A stretch of DNA of 7,909 nt, from the NCBI GenBank assembly GCA_965371245.1, contig CBDUXT010000161.1:1-7909 (forward strand). Direction: 5' to 3'. The translations under genes and the position numbers were made by a program. Numbering within the stretch: position 1 is the first letter of the stretch; each line of letters begins with the position of its first letter. The notes under the pieces were generated by a model, which was given only the letters and a program-made list of their open reading frames with translations, searched no databases and was not told the DNA's origin. Below, in pieces: positions 5,798 through 7,909 of this stretch. Origin of the DNA: CBDUXT01 sp965371245 (lineage in GTDB: Bacteria > Planctomycetota > Phycisphaerae > UBA1845).

Positions 5798-6469
5798 ATG
5801 TTCGAGGAGGTCATGCTCAACCCGGCGGCGGCACTGCCCGCCCTCACGACGATCTACTGGACGTGCCTGATCATCGGCGGCGGCTTGCTGGCGATCTCCA
5901 CTCTCGCGGGCGGCGATGCCGACCTGGATATGGGGGCCGACGTGGACGTGGATTTCGACGTCGATGTTGACGTTGATGTTGACGCCGACGTGGCCGTTGA
6001 CGGACCGGCCCAGGCGGGGCACGCCCACGCCGGATCCTTGACGACCTGGTTTTCGACACAGTTCCTGGTCTTCTTCACGGCTGTCTTTGGCGTCGTGGGT
6101 GTGACACTGACACACCTGAGTGGAAACACGGCCGGCGTTACGTTCGCGGTCTCGCTGATCGCCGGATTGCTGGTCGGCCAGGGTGTCCACCAGTTGCTTC
6201 GTAAGCTGCGCGGCAATTCGGGCGACAGCACGCCCAAGCCGGAAGATTATGTGAACAAGTTGGCGCGGGTCACCGTGACGGTCAGGCCCGAGCAACGCGG
6301 CGAGGTGGCTTTGCGTGTCGGCCGGGCGGAGCGATTCGTTCCCGCGATCTGTCAACGAGCGGAGGACACCTTCAGCCCCGGCCAGCAGGTTGGCGTGGTG
6401 GCCTACCGTGACGGCACGGTCGAGGTCGTGTCGCGTAAGGAATACGAGTTCGTGAAGAGCGAAGGCTAA
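5798..6469 (+). CDS. NfeD/YqiJ-like membrane protein with C-terminal OB-fold, flotillin partner
   Basis: The 223-residue product has a hydrophobic segment at about 13-37, a soluble Asp/Val-rich loop at 40-69, two more hydrophobic segments at about 83-105 and 110-133, and a soluble domain at about 150-215 (LARVTVTVRPEQRGEVALRV, then FSPGQQVGVVAYRDGTVEVV). That last part has the look of the OB-fold found in NfeD-type and YqiJ/YuaF-type proteins. Such proteins are encoded beside flotillins and are thought to work with them in membrane microdomains. The ATG is well supported by AAGGAG at 5784-5789, eight bases upstream. The flotillin start is only 30 bases after the stop, so the two form an operon. 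Acidic or His/Asp-rich loops are seen in some relatives, but the regular D-V alternation here is striking. The call rests on topology and neighbour, not a search. Confidence 0.82.
   Translation: MFEEVMLNPAAALPALTTIYWTCLIIGGGLLAISTLAGGDADLDMGADVDVDFDVDVDVDVDADVAVDGPAQAGHAHAGSLTTWFSTQFLVFFTAVFGVVGVTLTHLSGNTAGVTFAVSLIAGLLVGQGVHQLLRKLRGNSGDSTPKPEDYVNKLARVTVTVRPEQRGEVALRVGRAERFVPAICQRAEDTFSPGQQVGVVAYRDGTVEVVSRKEYEFVKSEG
5915..6004 (+). repeat. Asp/Val-coding tandem hexamer-like repeat within the NfeD-like gene
   Basis: About 30 codons are almost entirely Asp with Val, Ala, Leu, Met, Phe or Gly between, including a run of alternating D and V (residues 48-61). At DNA level it is an imperfect hexamer array of the type GAYGTN (GACGTG, GATGTT, GACGTT). 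Codon variation shows it is not a fresh expansion but has been kept at protein level. The loop sits between the first and second membrane segments and could bind divalent cations or form an extended acidic strand. Confidence 0.75.
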
Positions 6470-6499
6470 GGCTAAACATAGACGGTAAGGAGACTGACA

Positions 6500-7858
6500 A
6501 TGAACGCACTGAACTTCTTGGCACAGTTCGAAGGTATTGTTCCCGGCGCAATTCTGGGCGGAGCCGCGCTGCTCATCGTCGTGGCTGTGGTGATCCTCAT
6601 CGCCAAACTGATGGTGGTCGGCAACCCCAGCGAGATGCTCATCATCAGCGGGAAGCGGCAAAAGGATGGACTGGGTTATCGCACGTTGATCGGCGGACGC
6701 ACGATGGTGATCCCCATCATCGAGAAGGTCTCGCGCATCAGCCTGCGCAACATGCAGGTGTCGCTGGACGTCAGCGCCCAAGCAGGAGGCGGCACGATGA
6801 TGCCGGTCACGGTCACCGGCGTCGCCAACGTCAAGGTTTCGTCCGACCCCGGCGAGCGGGCCAACGCCATCGAGCGATTCCTCGACCAGCCTTCCATGGA
6901 ACTCCAGCGCGTCGCAAGAGAGACGCTCGAAGGCGGTCTTCGTGGGGTCATCGGCACCATGACGCCCGAAGAGATCGTCGGCGACCGGGACAAGTTCGTC
7001 TCCACGGTGATGCACGAGGTGACCGACGACTTCCGCAAACTCGGGCTCTTGATCGACAGCGTCAACATCCAGAACGTCAAGGACGACCAGATGTACCTCG
7101 AGTCGATCGCCCGCAAGGCCAGCGCTGAGGTGTCGTCCGCCGCCAGAAAGGCCGAGGCCGCCCGTGCCGCCGAAGCCGCCGTCAAAGAGGCAGAGGCCAA
7201 CGCCACTGCGCGAATCGCCAAGGCGCAGCGCGACGCCGAAGCCAAGACCGCCGAAGCCATCGCGTTTCAAAAGGCCGAGGAAGCCCGGCTCGGCTCGGAA
7301 AAAGCCATCGCCGAGGCCGACAACGAGCTGCGCATTCGCAAGGCCGAGCTAGCCCGTGAGGCCGCTTATAAAGAGGCCGATCAGCAGGAAGCCGAGGCCA
7401 AGGCCGAGGAGGCCCGCTTGCAGGCGACCGAGGTTCAAGGCGCCATCGCGGCGCGCGACGTGGCCATGGCTGCTGCGGAAGGGGGGGCCGCCTCGGTGCT
7501 CGAAGAGGGCAAGGCCAGAGCGGCGGCGCTCGAATGCATCGGACAGGCCATCCAGAAGCACCCCGAGGCGCTGAAGGTCATGCTGGTGGAATTGATGCCC
7601 AGCGTGGTTTCAGAACTGGCCAAGAGTGTCAACAACATCTCCCTGGGCGACGTGACGGTGATCGACAGCGGCGATGGCAAGGCGATTACCGGGGCGGCCA
7701 TGGGTCGTGCGCGGGTGCTGTCGGAATCGCTTGCAACCGTCGAATCGATCTTGGGCGTGGACCTGCGTGAGCTAAGTAAGGGTATCGCCGGCAACCTCAC
7801 CAAGTCGGGCCACAACGACAAGCACGAAGCTCACCCGGATATGTCCGCAACGCACTAG
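6500..7858 (+). CDS. Flotillin family protein (SPFH/band 7 domain)
   Basis: The 452-residue product has one N-terminal membrane segment (about 13-38), an SPFH/band 7 domain (about 40-200, with NPSEMLIISGKR, GYRTLIGGRTMVIPIIEKV and LGLLIDSVNIQNV), a long Ala/Glu-rich coiled coil (about 205-345) of the flotillin type, and a C-terminal region ending in a His-rich polar tail (GHNDKHEAHPDM). Flotillins oligomerise under the membrane and organise microdomains that affect secretion, signalling and membrane fluidity. Length fits YqiK/FloT-type proteins better than the shorter FloA type, and the upstream NfeD/YqiJ-like gene supports the same assignment. The ATG follows AAGGAGA at 6487-6493. I give no symbol because bacterial flotillin names differ by lineage. 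The gene is complete; 51 bases remain after its stop. Confidence 0.93.
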   Translation: MNALNFLAQFEGIVPGAILGGAALLIVVAVVILIAKLMVVGNPSEMLIISGKRQKDGLGYRTLIGGRTMVIPIIEKVSRISLRNMQVSLDVSAQAGGGTMMPVTVTGVANVKVSSDPGERANAIERFLDQPSMELQRVARETLEGGLRGVIGTMTPEEIVGDRDKFVSTVMHEVTDDFRKLGLLIDSVNIQNVKDDQMYLESIARKASAEVSSAARKAEAARAAEAAVKEAEANATARIAKAQRDAEAKTAEAIAFQKAEEARLGSEKAIAEADNELRIRKAELAREAAYKEADQQEAEAKAEEARLQATEVQGAIAARDVAMAAAEGGAASVLEEGKARAAALECIGQAIQKHPEALKVMLVELMPSVVSELAKSVNNISLGDVTVIDSGDGKAITGAAMGRARVLSESLATVESILGVDLRELSKGIAGNLTKSGHNDKHEAHPDMSATH

Positions 7859-7899
7859 TGCATGGTCACACGTCGTCTTGCGGGTTCGTTGCCGAGTCA

Positions 7900-7909
7900 G
7901 AGCCGCGGG
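7900..7909. repeat. Start of a second copy of the GAGCCGCGGG motif, cut by the window end
   Basis: The last ten bases are identical to 5359-5368, the beginning of the hairpin after gcdH. Both follow a gene end at short distance (23 and 41 bases after the stop). If the next bases are CTTTAGCCCGCG the motif is a repeated intergenic hairpin. A ten-base match in GC-rich DNA could also be chance. Confidence 0.3.

Noticed and set aside
5729..7270. Minus-strand open frame of 513 codons across the NfeD-like and flotillin genes
   Set aside because: It is antisense to two well-supported genes with good ribosome-binding sites. Its length and its His/Asp/Arg-rich composition follow from high GC at the third positions of the plus-strand genes.
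1..7909. CRISPR array, tRNA, rRNA or toxin-antitoxin pair
   Set aside because: No regularly spaced repeats, no cloverleaf or rRNA segments, and no paired small genes were seen on reading the window.

Overview
The window is GC-rich bacterial DNA with strong G/C preference at third codon positions. Two blocks are visible. The left edge (about 1-1620) is accessory DNA: the 3' end of a type I restriction-modification specificity gene, then a scrap-yard of transposase fragments from at least two insertion-sequence families. The rest (about 1630-7909) looks like ordinary chromosome: a ygiQ-type radical SAM gene on the minus strand, a glutaryl-CoA dehydrogenase gene on the plus strand, and a two-gene plus-strand operon of an NfeD/YqiJ-like membrane protein and a flotillin. 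The host cannot be fixed from sequence alone. High GC, many short GC hairpins between genes, and this gene mix would fit a Planctomycetota or similar environmental lineage, but that is a weak inference.

Layout: 3-596 (+) HsdS C-terminal part, cut by the window edge; 762-1199 (-) IS66-family transposase C-terminus fused in frame to 1200-1472 (-) IS1634/IS4-type transposase fragment; about 1520-1616 (+) the C-terminal tail of an IS1634-type transposase on the opposite strand; 1634-1656 hairpin; 1700-3763 (-) ygiQ; 3764-4171 divergent intergenic region with a hairpin cluster; 4172-5335 (+) gcdH; 5336-5797 intergenic region with five inverted repeats; 5798-6469 (+) NfeD-like protein with an Asp/Val repeat; 6500-7858 (+) flotillin.

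How the genes relate: the NfeD-like protein and flotillin lie 30 bases apart, each behind a strong Shine-Dalgarno sequence. This is the arrangement known for yuaF-floT and yqiJ-yqiK, so they probably act together in the membrane. GcdH and YgiQ are divergently transcribed and have no obvious functional link. The transposase remnants are non-functional and mark an old insertion hot spot between the restriction-modification locus and ygiQ.

No clear novel multi-gene system is visible. The most unusual items are the chimeric transposase ORF with its oppositely oriented tail, the structured intergenic element ahead of gcdH with competing pairings, and the hairpin-dense spacer ahead of the flotillin operon.
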